DNA of 64,000 nt from Annulohypoxylon bovei var. microspora (lineage: Eukaryota > Ascomycota > Sordariomycetes > Xylariales > Hypoxylaceae), in contig MU405284.1 in assembly GCA_022836615.1 (NCBI GenBank), positions 125,111 through 189,110 on the forward strand. The letters run 5' to 3'. The notes below the pieces were generated by a model, which saw only the letters and a list, made by a program, of their open reading frames with translations, did no database searches and was not told the DNA's origin. How positions within the stretch are numbered: position 1 is the first letter of the stretch; each line of letters begins with the position of its first letter. The translations under genes were made by a program, and so were the position numbers. Positions 9,593 to 19,223 of the stretch are shown piece by piece.

Positions 9593-10876
9593 ATATTTTT
9601 TTAACGTTAATACCATTTAAAAATGTTATTTTTAACCTTATTATTAACTTTTTTTAACCTTATTTTAACCTTTTTTAACTTTATTATTAACTTTTTTTAA
9701 CTTTATTTAATTTTTTTTAACCTTTAATTATCGTTATATATATTATAAAAATTTTATTATTATTTACATTTTTATTTTTTAAAGGTTTAATTAATTAATT
9801 ATTATAATAAATTATAATATATTTTAATTTTTTTAATAATTTTATATAAAATTTATAAATAATTAATTAACTTTATAACTTTATTATTTAATAATATTTT
9901 TTATGCTTTAACATTTAAAAAATTATTTATATCGATTTAAAATTATTTACCGATTTATTAATTTTATAAACTTCGTTAACTTTATTATTATTATTATTAT
10001 AATAATTTTAATAAATATATTTTAATTTTTTACACTTTTAACATTTTTTATTATTTTAATCCGCGGTATAATTATTATTTTTATTAAATGCTTTATTAAT
10101 ATAATTATAAAACTTTAAAATAAAATTATTTTTTATTATTTATATTATAATTATAAATACTTTTAATAAAATATATTATTAAATAATTTATTTTTTCGCT
10201 TTATTTTTAACATTAAAAATAAAATATATTTATATTTATATATTTATAATTTTATTATTTATATTATTATTTTAATTAATAAAATATATAAAAATTATAA
10301 TATACGTAATAAAATTATTACCGTTATATTTAATCGCTTCGAACTTTTTTTATAATAATATTTTTTATTAATTATTACGTATTTAATAATTCGTATAATA
10401 TTAAATAATTATAATAATATTTTATTTTAAGTTTATTATTAATTTTAATAAATCCTCGTAAACGTTATTATAAATAATATTAATTATTTTTAAATTATTT
10501 ATTAAAATAATATTATTTATCCTTTCGATATAATTAATTAATTTTAACGTTATATTTAACATTTTTAACCATATAAAAAAATTATTAAATTTTATTAAAT
10601 AAAACTTTTTAAATAATTTTCATTTAAATTATTTTTATCGTAAATTTATATTATTTTTTAATAAAAATAAAAATAATAACGTTATATTATTAAGGATTTT
10701 ATATTTAACCGTTAATTTTTTTAAAGCTTTTTTTAATTTATTAATTTAAGTTTATAACGATGTAATATTTTTAAATTTTAATTTTAATGTTATTATTTTT
10801 CCTTTTTAAATTAAAAAATTTAAAAACATAATTTAATTTTTTAAATAATTATTTAAAACGAAAAAAATATTATTAT

Positions 10877-11063
10877 AAAAGTAATAAATTATAATACGTT
10901 TATATATAATACCGTATAATATATTATAATTTTATAATTATATAAATGTATAAATTATTAATTTTTAATTTTAAATAAACGTAACTTTATATAACATAAA
11001 TTACATAAAATTATATAAAGTTATAAAGCGCTTTTTAATTAATAAAACCTTTTTATTATTAAT
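10877..11063 (+). repeat. Right copy of the ~187-bp direct repeat
   Basis: Partner of 9406-9592 in the same orientation. The pair could be eroded terminal repeats of a small retroelement of about 1.66 kb, or an internal duplication that predates RIP. No primer-binding site or polypurine tract can be seen because of the composition. Confidence 0.65.
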
Positions 11064-11200
11064 AATAATTATTAATTTTAATAATAAATATTTTACGTTA
11101 AACATTTTCATTATGCCCGACAAGTAATTAAAGGCGTAAAAGAAGTAAATTTACTCGAATTTAACGTTAATATTAATAATAAAAAATTAAAAACTTCGGT

Positions 11201-11689
11201 GTAATTCCCAAGGCTTCCATTAAATTAAATAAACGAAATCCAAAGCTATTATTTACTTTAAATCAAATTAAATTAAATAAAATATAAAACGATTTATTTG
11301 GCGATATCTTAGGTTTGATTTAATTAGTAATCGTTAAAAGTGGGGAAATTACCACTGATCTGACGCGCCAACCCCGCGTTAACCCTCGTTAACCCTCGTC
11401 AACCATGTCGTCGCGACGCGAAAGCTTAGGCCACTATGCGGCTTTATAACAGGTACAAAAAGGCTGGGAGATCCGAGGTTGAGAAGGGGGTAAAACCACC
11501 AAGTCAGGGCCAAAATGGGTATATATGTGGGTTTTGTGGACCTCATAATATGAGTATCCACCCAAACAAACTGAAAAGTCTAATTTGATTTGCCAGTATC
11601 GTGAGAAATTTGATTTGATTCAAACAATCAAATCAAACAGCCAATCAAAGCAAATAACCGTTTGACTTGATGGAAGCCCTGGTGATTCC
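11201..11689. repeat. Inverted repeat pair with RIP-type differences
   Basis: The stretch at 11201-11221, with core AAGGCTTCCATT, matches the reverse complement of 11669-11689, whose core is GATGGAAGCCCT. Sixteen of 21 positions agree and most mismatches are transitions. Similarity continues inward more weakly (repeated AAATCAAATTAAATT-like strings near 11262 and ATTTGATTTGATTC-like strings near 11610). The left arm lies in the A/T-rich block and the right arm in normal sequence. It may be the terminal inverted repeats of a small DNA element of about 490 bp; no target-site duplication was identified. Confidence 0.45.
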
Positions 11690-12196
11690 TTCCTACTCTT
11701 TCTCCCATTACAGTCAGTAGGTCACTGATTGTCAAATCTATACCATTAGTTGACAAGAAGGGCTATGGAAACAAGCCGCACTTGCAGGGCCTTTTTGACC
11801 ATTAGTTTTTTAGTAGAAACAAACCAAGTATTCGAATAGAGAGGGCTACATGTTGATAGCCAGTTTTATCTGTTATATTAGGATAGGGTGGGGAAATACA
11901 ATGTTTGTGACAGATCCGGTCCGGACGATTAGCGTAGTGGACATATACCGCAACCTAGAACCCGGTAAGCGGGCCGGTGGGATGGCAACGCAACAACGTG
12001 AGGAGGCTGTGTGTCTGGCTGTCTGGGCGGCCAATCGTTGTACTTAGGTTGACTACATGTCTACCTATATGGAAGCGTCTAAGGATTGTCATACAAAGTC
12101 CTCGTAACTCATACTGACTTATCCTCAACTTACTACACATACAAGATTTCTAGGGAATTTGGAAGCCAATATCTTGATGCTAGAATTCAATCGACC
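11690..12196. other. Intergenic region and leader of the ammonia-lyase gene
   Basis: Normal composition after the A/T-rich block. The reading frame of the next gene is open upstream to 12086, but those extra 37 codons have no family similarity, so this stretch is taken as promoter and leader. Confidence 0.5.
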
Positions 12197-13348
12197 ATGT
12201 CGCCATTCATTTACTTAAACACACCGGCACGGGTGTGGACATGCGGACCTGATGGTGCGCAGAGCGAAACTCAGGAGTCAACAGTCCTCGCATTCCACAA
12301 GACAATACCAGAATATAACGAGACTAAAATGCACACATTGCCAGACCTGGCGGCGGAGCTAGGTCTCGGAAATGTGCTACTAAAAGACGAGTCTAATAGA
12401 TTTGGCCTGCCGGCATTTAAGATCCTGGGCGCATCCTGGGCCGTGTACCGCGCCGTGGGATCACATCTCGGGCTCCGGGTCTTAGACGGCAGTACGCCCT
12501 TCGCGGAAGTTGGTGCCAAGGGTAGGGAAGCAGGCGTTCGGATCGTGACGGTAACAGAGGGGAATTGCGGAAGAGCCGTGTCGCGCATGGCAGCGAAGCA
12601 CATGGGAATCCCGACGAGGGTACTCGTGCCTTCGTACATGGACGAGAAGACGCGCGCAAAGATAAGGAGTGAGGGTGCTGAGGTCGCTGTAATTGATAAA
12701 AGTTATGACGACGTAATCCCCGTTGCGCTAGAGGAGACGAAAGCCAGGGAAAACACGATCATGGTACTGGACGTCAGCGTAGAAGGATGTGATACTATCC
12801 CAAATTACTTCGTCCAAGGCTACAGCACAATGCTCGCCGAGTCGGACCGCCAAGTCCTAGAGATGACGGGTGGGAAAGCGGCTACTCATGCCATTGTACC
12901 CGTGGGCGCTGGATCTATCGGGGAGGCCGTCACAGCGCACTTTAAAAGCGCCACTCGGCGGAAAGAATCCGGGCCGGCGAGAGTTCTGGCGGTCGAGCCT
13001 ACGACGGCGGCGTGCCTCTTTGAATCTATGAAGATAGGAAAGAGCGTTTCGGTGCCTACGGAGGACACTATTATGTGTGGCATGAACTGTGGCACGCTAT
13101 CTACTACGGCATGGCCGGTTCTTAGGGACGGCGTGGATGCGGGGGTGGCGGCGAGCGACTTGGAATCGCATAAAGCAGTTCAGGAGCTAAATGCTTGTGG
13201 TATTCCTGCCGGACCTTGCGGCGCTGCTACACTAGCTGCGCTTAAGAGGGCTTGTGCGGATGCAAAGCAGGAGTTAGGCCTTGATGAAACGTCGATCGTG
13301 GTGCTATATTGCACCGAAGGCGAAAGGGAATACCCAATACCATCATAA
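12197..13348 (+). CDS. Diaminopropionate ammonia-lyase-like PLP enzyme
   Basis: Single exon, 383 residues from the ATG at 12197. The sequence LLKDESNRFGLPAFKILGAS at residues 61-80 contains the pyridoxal-phosphate lysine (K75) in the context typical of diaminopropionate ammonia-lyase (DpaL/YgeX; fold type II, like tryptophan synthase beta and threonine dehydratase). TEGNCGRAVSRMA and the glycine-rich VPVGAGSIGEAV are the expected substrate and phosphate-binding loops. Bacterial members split 2,3-diaminopropionate into pyruvate and ammonia; fungal homologues are common but little studied, so the substrate is inferred. The bacterial signature often reads TDGNHGR, and the TEGNCGR seen here differs at two positions. 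An in-frame ATG-like start at 12086 was rejected because its peptide shows no conservation. No targeting signal is evident. Confidence 0.85.
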   Translation: MSPFIYLNTPARVWTCGPDGAQSETQESTVLAFHKTIPEYNETKMHTLPDLAAELGLGNVLLKDESNRFGLPAFKILGASWAVYRAVGSHLGLRVLDGSTPFAEVGAKGREAGVRIVTVTEGNCGRAVSRMAAKHMGIPTRVLVPSYMDEKTRAKIRSEGAEVAVIDKSYDDVIPVALEETKARENTIMVLDVSVEGCDTIPNYFVQGYSTMLAESDRQVLEMTGGKAATHAIVPVGAGSIGEAVTAHFKSATRRKESGPARVLAVEPTTAACLFESMKIGKSVSVPTEDTIMCGMNCGTLSTTAWPVLRDGVDAGVAASDLESHKAVQELNACGIPAGPCGAATLAALKRACADAKQELGLDETSIVVLYCTEGEREYPIPS

Positions 13349-13719
13349 GCTTGATATGAAAAGCTCTTTACATAACTTGGGCAAGGTAAAACGATATATC
13401 CAAGACATAGGATCAGAGCAGTGGTTTCGTATGTTTCTGAAGTTTATACATGTGAGCTTCTATTGGCCCACGAATGTCTGTACATTCATATATGTACTAG
13501 TTAAATCCCGAGCTAAATCGCCGGGTATGAAACTCCAGTCTTTCTGGATGTGGGAATTGTTCAACCTGTTGCTTTGAGGCATGCCCAGTGTTGATTCTCC
13601 TCGCAACTCGTATATTCATACAGCTCAGCCTAGTCGTTTTCATCCCCACTTGCCTTAGCTATTTGTTAGGCTGGCATAATCTAACCTGAGAAGTCCATCG
13701 TAAGGTTTTCACTCATCTT
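13349..13719. other. Intergenic region between convergent genes
   Basis: 3' flanks of the ammonia-lyase (plus strand) and mL49 (minus strand). An open frame at 13281-13577 overlaps the lyase end and has no conserved features. Confidence 0.45.
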
Positions 13720-14247
13720 TCAAAAACCCATGGTATTGAGAAAGTTGATGACCTGAAGCTTCTTATGCCCCTAGGAAAAGAAATATTGTTAGTACGAAGA
13801 TATCACCGTTCTCGAGTATTGTAAACCCACTCTTATCACGATATGCTTAGTTACATTATTTAGAGACACATCGCCCTCAGGTAGCTGTAAGGCGTCTTTC
13901 ACATCATATTTTAGAGCGCGTAGATCTCCCTCGCCGTTCTTCAATACCGTAAGCTTGAGATTTCCGCCTCGCTTCTTCTTGTGGTACACAGATAGGTTGT
14001 TGAGGCTGTTCCTGCCAACAAAGTAGGGTAATGAGACCTGCTTTTCCGGCTGTGGTTCTGTAGTAGAGGGCGTAGTAGACTCTAAGGAGGGGAGAGGGGG
14101 GCTGGGCTCGGAGGAGATCGGTTCGCTAGACTCTATAGTCGTCGTAGAGAGACATCGTGTGCGTATTGGTAGTACGAGGCGTGTCAAGGATGTTGAGAGA
14201 GGCGCCGGGTGTGCTGCTATGGGTCTGAAAATCCTGGGTAATAACAT
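13720..14247 (-). CDS. IMG2: Mitochondrial large ribosomal subunit protein mL49
   Basis: Two exons on the minus strand, 14247-13831 and 13770-13720, give 155 residues. The first 35 residues are rich in Arg, Ser and Leu without acidic residues, a typical mitochondrial presequence. After a low-complexity Ser/Pro/Thr stretch, LPYFVGRNSLNNLSVYHKKK and RGGNLKLTVLKN match the mL49/IMG2 family core. The second exon supplies GHKKLQVINFLNTMGF and the stop, the usual C-terminus. The intron (60 nt) is phase 0 and has the slightly weak donor GTGGGT. The protein is a structural part of the mitochondrial 54S subunit; the yeast gene was named for its need in mitochondrial genome integrity. The gene is head-to-head with eIF3e. 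Confidence 0.9.
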
Positions 14248-14684
14248 TGCGAAAGCGACGCCAATTGCTTGGTGCGTTCGTTGGTAGTCGGCGGATCAAA
14301 AAATGTTGATGTTTGGCGCAAAAGCTCATCAACTTTTTTTAATCGAATGATATGATTCATTATATCGTATAGATGAATAAAGTGTTATATCAGGTATTTC
14401 GTACTTCGGTAGAATATCGGATAGATACACCGTTATTATCGATAACATTTGATCGGTTCGATTGTCCCACAACCCACTTTTTCCGAATAATTCGTGCTTG
14501 CCCTTGCCATTTCCTAAACCTCCGTGCCCCGCCAAAGAATTGCAACAATTAACTTGGTGATAATTTTCTCCAATTCTGTCAACATCAAAATCCTTACCAT
14601 CTCATTAACACCCATCATTACCCAAACCACCCACCCACCAAAAACTCTATACACATTCACATCTTGATAATAACAACTAAAAAT
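14248..14684. promoter_or_regulatory. Divergent promoter between mL49 and eIF3e
   Basis: 437 bp separate the two start codons. The eIF3e side is pyrimidine-rich with CCCACC and ACACATTCAC runs typical of fungal housekeeping leaders. No TATA box is apparent. Both genes serve translation (mitochondrial and cytosolic), so shared control is possible but not shown. Confidence 0.45.
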
Positions 14685-16045
14685 ATGGCAGAATACGATC
14701 TCCTGCCGAAACTAATCGGCCACCTCGATCGCCATCTCGTATTTCCCCTCCTCGAGTTCGCAGCCGGTCAACTTCCCGAAGACGCCGACGATGCCTCCCT
14801 TTTGGCTATTACGAAAGCCAAATATGAACTTCTCAAGACCACCAATATGACCGACTTCGTCGGTAACCTTAAAGCCGAGCTGGAGGGGCTCGAAGAGGCG
14901 CCAGCCGAGTTTAACGACAAGAGACAAAAAGTCATCTCGCGCTTAGAACAATTCGAGGAGAGCACTAGCAAGCTCGTCGATCTGCTAGGACGCGAGGATG
15001 TCGTTGGCAACCTACGAAGTGACAAGGTTGCTAACCTCGAGTTCTTAAAGAAGGACCACGAAGTATGTCTTAATCCAAATTATTTTTATTTTTATTTTTA
15101 TTTTTCTTAATCAACTCTGACACGAACTAGGTGACAATCGACATGGTCAACGCCCTGTACGACTTTGGAAATTTCCAATATAGCTGCGGAAACTACGCCG
15201 CGGCCGCCGATCTACTATACCAGTTCCGTGTGCTGTCTACTGATAACGACAAAGTCGCCGCCGCGACATGGGGAAAGTTCGCGTCCGAGATTCTGACTAC
15301 GAATTGGGAGGGTAGCGTGGAGGAGCTCCAGAAGGTTAAGGAGAATATCGACACCAAGCTGTTTAACAACCCCTTGGCACAACTCAGCCAACGTACCTGG
15401 CTCATTCACTGGGCCCTATTCCCTCTCTTCAACGATGACCGCACCCGGGACGGCCTTTTGGACCTATTCTTCAGCCCTGCCTACATTAACACTATACAGA
15501 CTAGCTGTCCGTGGGTTCTTCGATACCTCACAGCCGCCGTCATTACTGGCCGCAACCGAACCAGAAACTCTGGCCAGCACCAGAAGCAGCTCAAGGATAT
15601 TATACGCATCGTTAAGCAAGAGGCGTATGAGTACACCGATCCCGTCACCGACTTTATCCGTGCGCTTTACGTCGACTTCGACTTCGAGGAGGCGCAACGG
15701 CAGCTTTCCCTTGCTGAGGAGATCTTGCGTTCCGACTTCTTCCTCTTCTCCGCTGCCGACCTCTTTGTAGATGCTGCGCGACACCTGATCTCGGAAAGCT
15801 ACTGCAAGATCCACGCGCGTATTGATATAAAGGACCTAAGCGCGCGTCTAGGCCTAGGCGACGACGAGGGTGAGAAGTGGATTGTGAACCTGATCCGCGA
15901 CACGAGAGTGGACGCGAAGATCGATTACAAAGAGGGCACAGTCGTGATGAATCACCCTCCCAGCTCCGTTTACCAGCAAGTCATCGAGCGGACCAAGGGC
16001 GGCTTCTTCCGAACGCAAGTGCTCACCGCCGCCGTCTCCAGATAG
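14685..16045 (+). CDS. Translation initiation factor eIF3 subunit e (INT6)
   Basis: Two exons, 14685-15062 and 15131-16045, joined in phase 0, give 430 residues, the usual length of fungal eIF3e. The N-terminus (AEYDLLPKLIGHLDRHLVFP) is the eIF3e N-terminal domain signature. The middle is helical, with FGNFQYSCGNYAAAADLLYQ. The C-terminal third carries the PCI domain (roughly residues 220-400), including the winged-helix segment DIKDLSARLGLGDDEGEKWI. eIF3e is a core subunit of eIF3, which binds the 40S ribosome during initiation. The intron is 68 nt with GTATGT and CTAG ends and contains a TTTTTA tandem at about 15080-15107. The ATG at 14685 is directly followed by the conserved N-terminus, so the start is secure. 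Confidence 0.95.
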
Positions 16046-16705
16046 GATCAGAATAATAAATATGATGAAAGCGAACGTAAGCCATGATATTCTAATGGAT
16101 GATACTCATTAAATAGACATGATTATACGCGCATGGGCCAAAAGCGGGATAGCAAAGATCCCTCGGTGGATTTTGTCGACGGACGACATGCATCAACGGC
16201 GTTTGGGGGGTTCTGGTACATGGTACATACAAGTGCGGTAGACTTGTAAGGTAGCATCGATTTGCAAAATATTTTTTTCTCGTGCTTTATTTTTCGTTAC
16301 GTGTAATGTGCTATGTGATGGATCAATCTGAATTGTTTCCTTACTAGACCCCTATACCAAAATTGCGTGTGCATTAACACGTGATTGTCAGGTATATTTC
16401 TCGTCCATTAGAGAGCTACAACTTTCCCATCACGCCTTCCACCATTCTGAATATTAGAGTCTAGACCTAGGCAGGTACCTACGTCATGTGAGAATAAATG
16501 GAATTGCTAAATTTACACCAGAGCGTTGTTTCCACCATAGCACACCATCGTTACCTCAATTAGTCAACTTTATGTGACGAAAGTGGGGGGCATCAAAGTT
16601 GGACATGTTCAACTATTTTCTTCTCGGTCACTCTTCATCCCTTGCGTTCATTTATTGGATGAACGCAACCTCACCACGATCCGAGTTTTCAGCGGTAGGA
16701 GGATA
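16046..16705. other. Intergenic region upstream of the ADP-ribosylglycohydrolase-family gene
   Basis: No gene recognised. The frame of the downstream gene is open back to about 16574, but without an ATG before 16706, so this is treated as leader. A CCTAGGCAGGTACCTACG motif lies at about 16467-16484. Confidence 0.5.
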
Positions 16706-18925
16706 ATGGGAGAAACGGAAAGTAGAAACATGACTCTCCCGGACGATTACCTCGAACGGGTCTACGCCGGCGTCCTCGGCAAGCTCATAGGCGTGTACAT
16801 GGGCCGCCCCTTCGAGGGCTGGACGCACCAGCGCATCCTCGAAGAGCTGGGCCATATCCGGTACTTCGTCAACGAGCGCCTCGGCGTGCCCGTCGTCGTC
16901 ACGGACGACGACGTGTCGGGCACTTTCACCTTCGTCCGCGCGCTCGAAGAACACCGGCGTCGCACACTAAACGGGGAACCGATCACGGCGCTGGACATAG
17001 GCAGGACGTGGCTTAACAATGTGATCAAAAACCGCACCATATTTTGGTGGGGCGGCAACGGCGTGTCCACCGAACACACCGCGTTCTTAAACTTGAAGAA
17101 GGGCATCCCGGCCCCGCGCAGTGGCGCTATAGCTACGAACGGGAAGACCATCGCCGAGCAGATCGGCGCCCAGATCTTCATCGACGGCTTCGCTATGGCG
17201 GCCCCCGGAAACCCGGATCTAGCCGCGCGATTGGCCGGGGAAGCCGGGTCCGTGAGCCACGACGGGGAGGCCGTGGCTGCGGCTCGGATGTGGGCTGCCA
17301 TGGAGGCGGAGGCGTTTGTGTCGAGCGACGTGGACCATCTCCTAGATACGGGGAAACGGTACGTAGAGAAGGAAATGCTGATAGGTACCGTGATCGACGA
17401 TGTGCGCGCGTGGTGCAAGCAGGACGGGGATTGGCTGAAGACAAGGCAGCGTATCGAGGATAAGTACGGGTACGACAAGTTCCCTGGGTTCTGCCACGTC
17501 GTGCCGAATCATGCGGTCATGGTCATGGCGCTGATTTACGCCGGGACGGATTTCGGCGAGGCGATGCATATTGTTAATACGTGTGGCTGGGATACCGATT
17601 GCAATTCGGGAAATTTAGGGTGCCTGGTCGCTATTATGAGCGGGCTGGCGGCGTTCGACGATGATGGTAGTGGGGGTAGTGCCGGGAAGGTTAGGGGCGC
17701 TGGTGGACGGCTTGACTGGCACGGTCCGCTGGCTGATAGGGCGCTGATATCGAGTGCGGACGGCGGGTACTCCATCAACAATGCCGCGAGGATCGCGTAC
17801 GATATCGTGGATATGGGTCGGTGGTTCACGGGACAGGAGTCCCTTACGCCTCCGAAAGAGGGCGCGCAATTTCACTTTAGTCTGCCTGGGAGCGTTCAAG
17901 GGTTCCGGGCTACGACGACGACGGGGAAGAAATTTGCGGACAAAGGTCGAGTAACTGTCGAGCAAGGCATCGATGAGAATAATAGAACTGGCCTGGCAAT
18001 TCGGGTTTCTAGCTTGATAGGGGAGGAGGCAGTAGAAGTTACGACAGATACTTTCGCTCCCCCTGAAGTGCGCGAGATGGAAATTTACGAACTAGTTGGC
18101 TCGCCACTGGTGTACCCGGGGCAAACCATCAAAGCACTTGTTCGGGCGGATAGCACAAATACGACCCCCGTCGAAGTGAGCCTGATTTTAAAAGCATATA
18201 CATTCACAGACGACCTCGAAACTTTTACTAGCAACTCTATATCCCTCTCACCTGGCCACAATGATACCCTGACCTGGACCATCCCACTAATCCTAGGCTG
18301 TCGGCCCATCCAAGCCGTAGGCCTCTCTATAACCGCTCAACTCAACGGCACGATATGGCTAGACTACCTTCGCTATTCCGACACCCCCACCCTAACCCTC
18401 CTCCCAATCGACCCCAAAGCCGGGCCACGCACCTTCTACACCCAATCTTTCGTCAACGGGGCCGACGTCTTCGGACTGACAAGCGGGAAATTCGTCGTGG
18501 CTCAAGACCAGGGCGAAGGCCTCGTGAGCTACGGCACGAGAGAGTGGACCAACTACCGTGTCGTGGTTGAGGGTCTCGTGATCCCTGGCAACATCGGCGG
18601 ACCGGCTGGTGTCGCGTTCAGGGTGAGAGGGTTGAATAGGTATTACGCTATGCTCTTCACCGAGAAGCGTATAGAGTTAGTCAAGGCCCGAGACAATGAG
18701 AGGATCGTTCTGGGGAGTATGCAGTTCAAGTGGGAGGTCGACGTGCCGTACACGGTCTCTGTAGGGGCTTGTGGAGAATCGTTTTTTGCATGGATTACCA
18801 GTCCTGATCCCAAAGGTAGTTTTGACTATATCGAGACGCTTGATGGGGAGTACCCTGGAGGGGGGGTAGGATTGGTTGCGACTAATGGCTCGGTGCTCGC
18901 GGGGAGTATTCACATCAGCAAATAA
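16706..18925 (+). CDS. ADP-ribosylglycohydrolase-family protein with C-terminal beta-rich extension
   Basis: Single exon, 739 residues from the first in-frame ATG. Residues about 15-340 match the ADP-ribosylglycohydrolase fold (PF03747): AGVLGKLIGVYMGRPFEGW at about 21-39, the acidic metal-binding stretch VTDDDVSGTF at about 65-74, and CGWDTDCNSGN at about 293-303, corresponding to the second magnesium site (usual form DTD). Known members remove ADP-ribose from proteins or act on related glycosides. The first site reads TDDDVSG rather than the TDDT-x-M of classic enzymes, so the true substrate is uncertain. Residues about 430-739 form a separate beta-rich part with jelly-roll character (TNYRVVVEGLVIPGNIGGPA near 620), resembling carbohydrate-binding or laminin-G-like modules of secreted hydrolases. 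No signal peptide is seen. Fungal genomes often hold such two-part proteins; function is inferred. Confidence 0.8.
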   Translation: MGETESRNMTLPDDYLERVYAGVLGKLIGVYMGRPFEGWTHQRILEELGHIRYFVNERLGVPVVVTDDDVSGTFTFVRALEEHRRRTLNGEPITALDIGRTWLNNVIKNRTIFWWGGNGVSTEHTAFLNLKKGIPAPRSGAIATNGKTIAEQIGAQIFIDGFAMAAPGNPDLAARLAGEAGSVSHDGEAVAAARMWAAMEAEAFVSSDVDHLLDTGKRYVEKEMLIGTVIDDVRAWCKQDGDWLKTRQRIEDKYGYDKFPGFCHVVPNHAVMVMALIYAGTDFGEAMHIVNTCGWDTDCNSGNLGCLVAIMSGLAAFDDDGSGGSAGKVRGAGGRLDWHGPLADRALISSADGGYSINNAARIAYDIVDMGRWFTGQESLTPPKEGAQFHFSLPGSVQGFRATTTTGKKFADKGRVTVEQGIDENNRTGLAIRVSSLIGEEAVEVTTDTFAPPEVREMEIYELVGSPLVYPGQTIKALVRADSTNTTPVEVSLILKAYTFTDDLETFTSNSISLSPGHNDTLTWTIPLILGCRPIQAVGLSITAQLNGTIWLDYLRYSDTPTLTLLPIDPKAGPRTFYTQSFVNGADVFGLTSGKFVVAQDQGEGLVSYGTREWTNYRVVVEGLVIPGNIGGPAGVAFRVRGLNRYYAMLFTEKRIELVKARDNERIVLGSMQFKWEVDVPYTVSVGACGESFFAWITSPDPKGSFDYIETLDGEYPGGGVGLVATNGSVLAGSIHISK

Positions 18926-19223
18926 ACTACCTATGAATGACTAGAATAGGTGGTTATGAAATAAGGGATATTTCTTGAGAATGTATATCAAGAAAACATT
19001 ATTCATAGCCATATACCTCATGCACATGCCCAAGCCAGGATCAATTAGGCAATAAATACTTCAGTTTACTTATAAGCAGTAGGTACCAACTTTTCCATTT
19101 TCTCATTATCATCGTTTAAGTCGACGCAATCGTATCGCATTTCCCCTGACTCATATACGGACCTGTGCTTACGTAATAATCATGTAAGCCATTTCCCATG
19201 TCACGTCTATATTACTAAGCTCA

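Larger units (their letters stand above)
9225..11340. mobile_element. A/T-rich, RIP-like remnant of repetitive DNA
   Basis: Composition changes abruptly at about 9225 to almost pure A/T, dominated by TTAATT, TATAAT and TTTTTAACC strings, and returns to normal at about 11340. The few remaining cytosines sit mostly in CG, CC or CT, while CA is scarce, as expected when RIP (repeat-induced point mutation, which prefers CpA) has acted on a duplicated element. No open frame survives. The block has an internal direct repeat (9406-9592 against 10877-11063). It was probably one or more transposons, but the class cannot be read. A natural A/T-rich isochore is the main alternative. Confidence 0.7.

Noticed and set aside
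12086..12196. Upstream extension of the ammonia-lyase-like protein by 37 codons
   Set aside because: No family similarity and no presequence character; the family-like protein starts at 12197.
1802..13348. Secondary-metabolite gene cluster around the monooxygenase and the PLP enzyme
   Set aside because: No polyketide, peptide or terpene synthase, transporter or cluster regulator is present.
16762..17478. Long open frame antisense to the ADP-ribosylglycohydrolase-family gene
   Set aside because: Shadow of a GC-rich coding sequence; the peptide is Ser/Pro/Arg-rich with no domain, while the sense frame has clear motifs.
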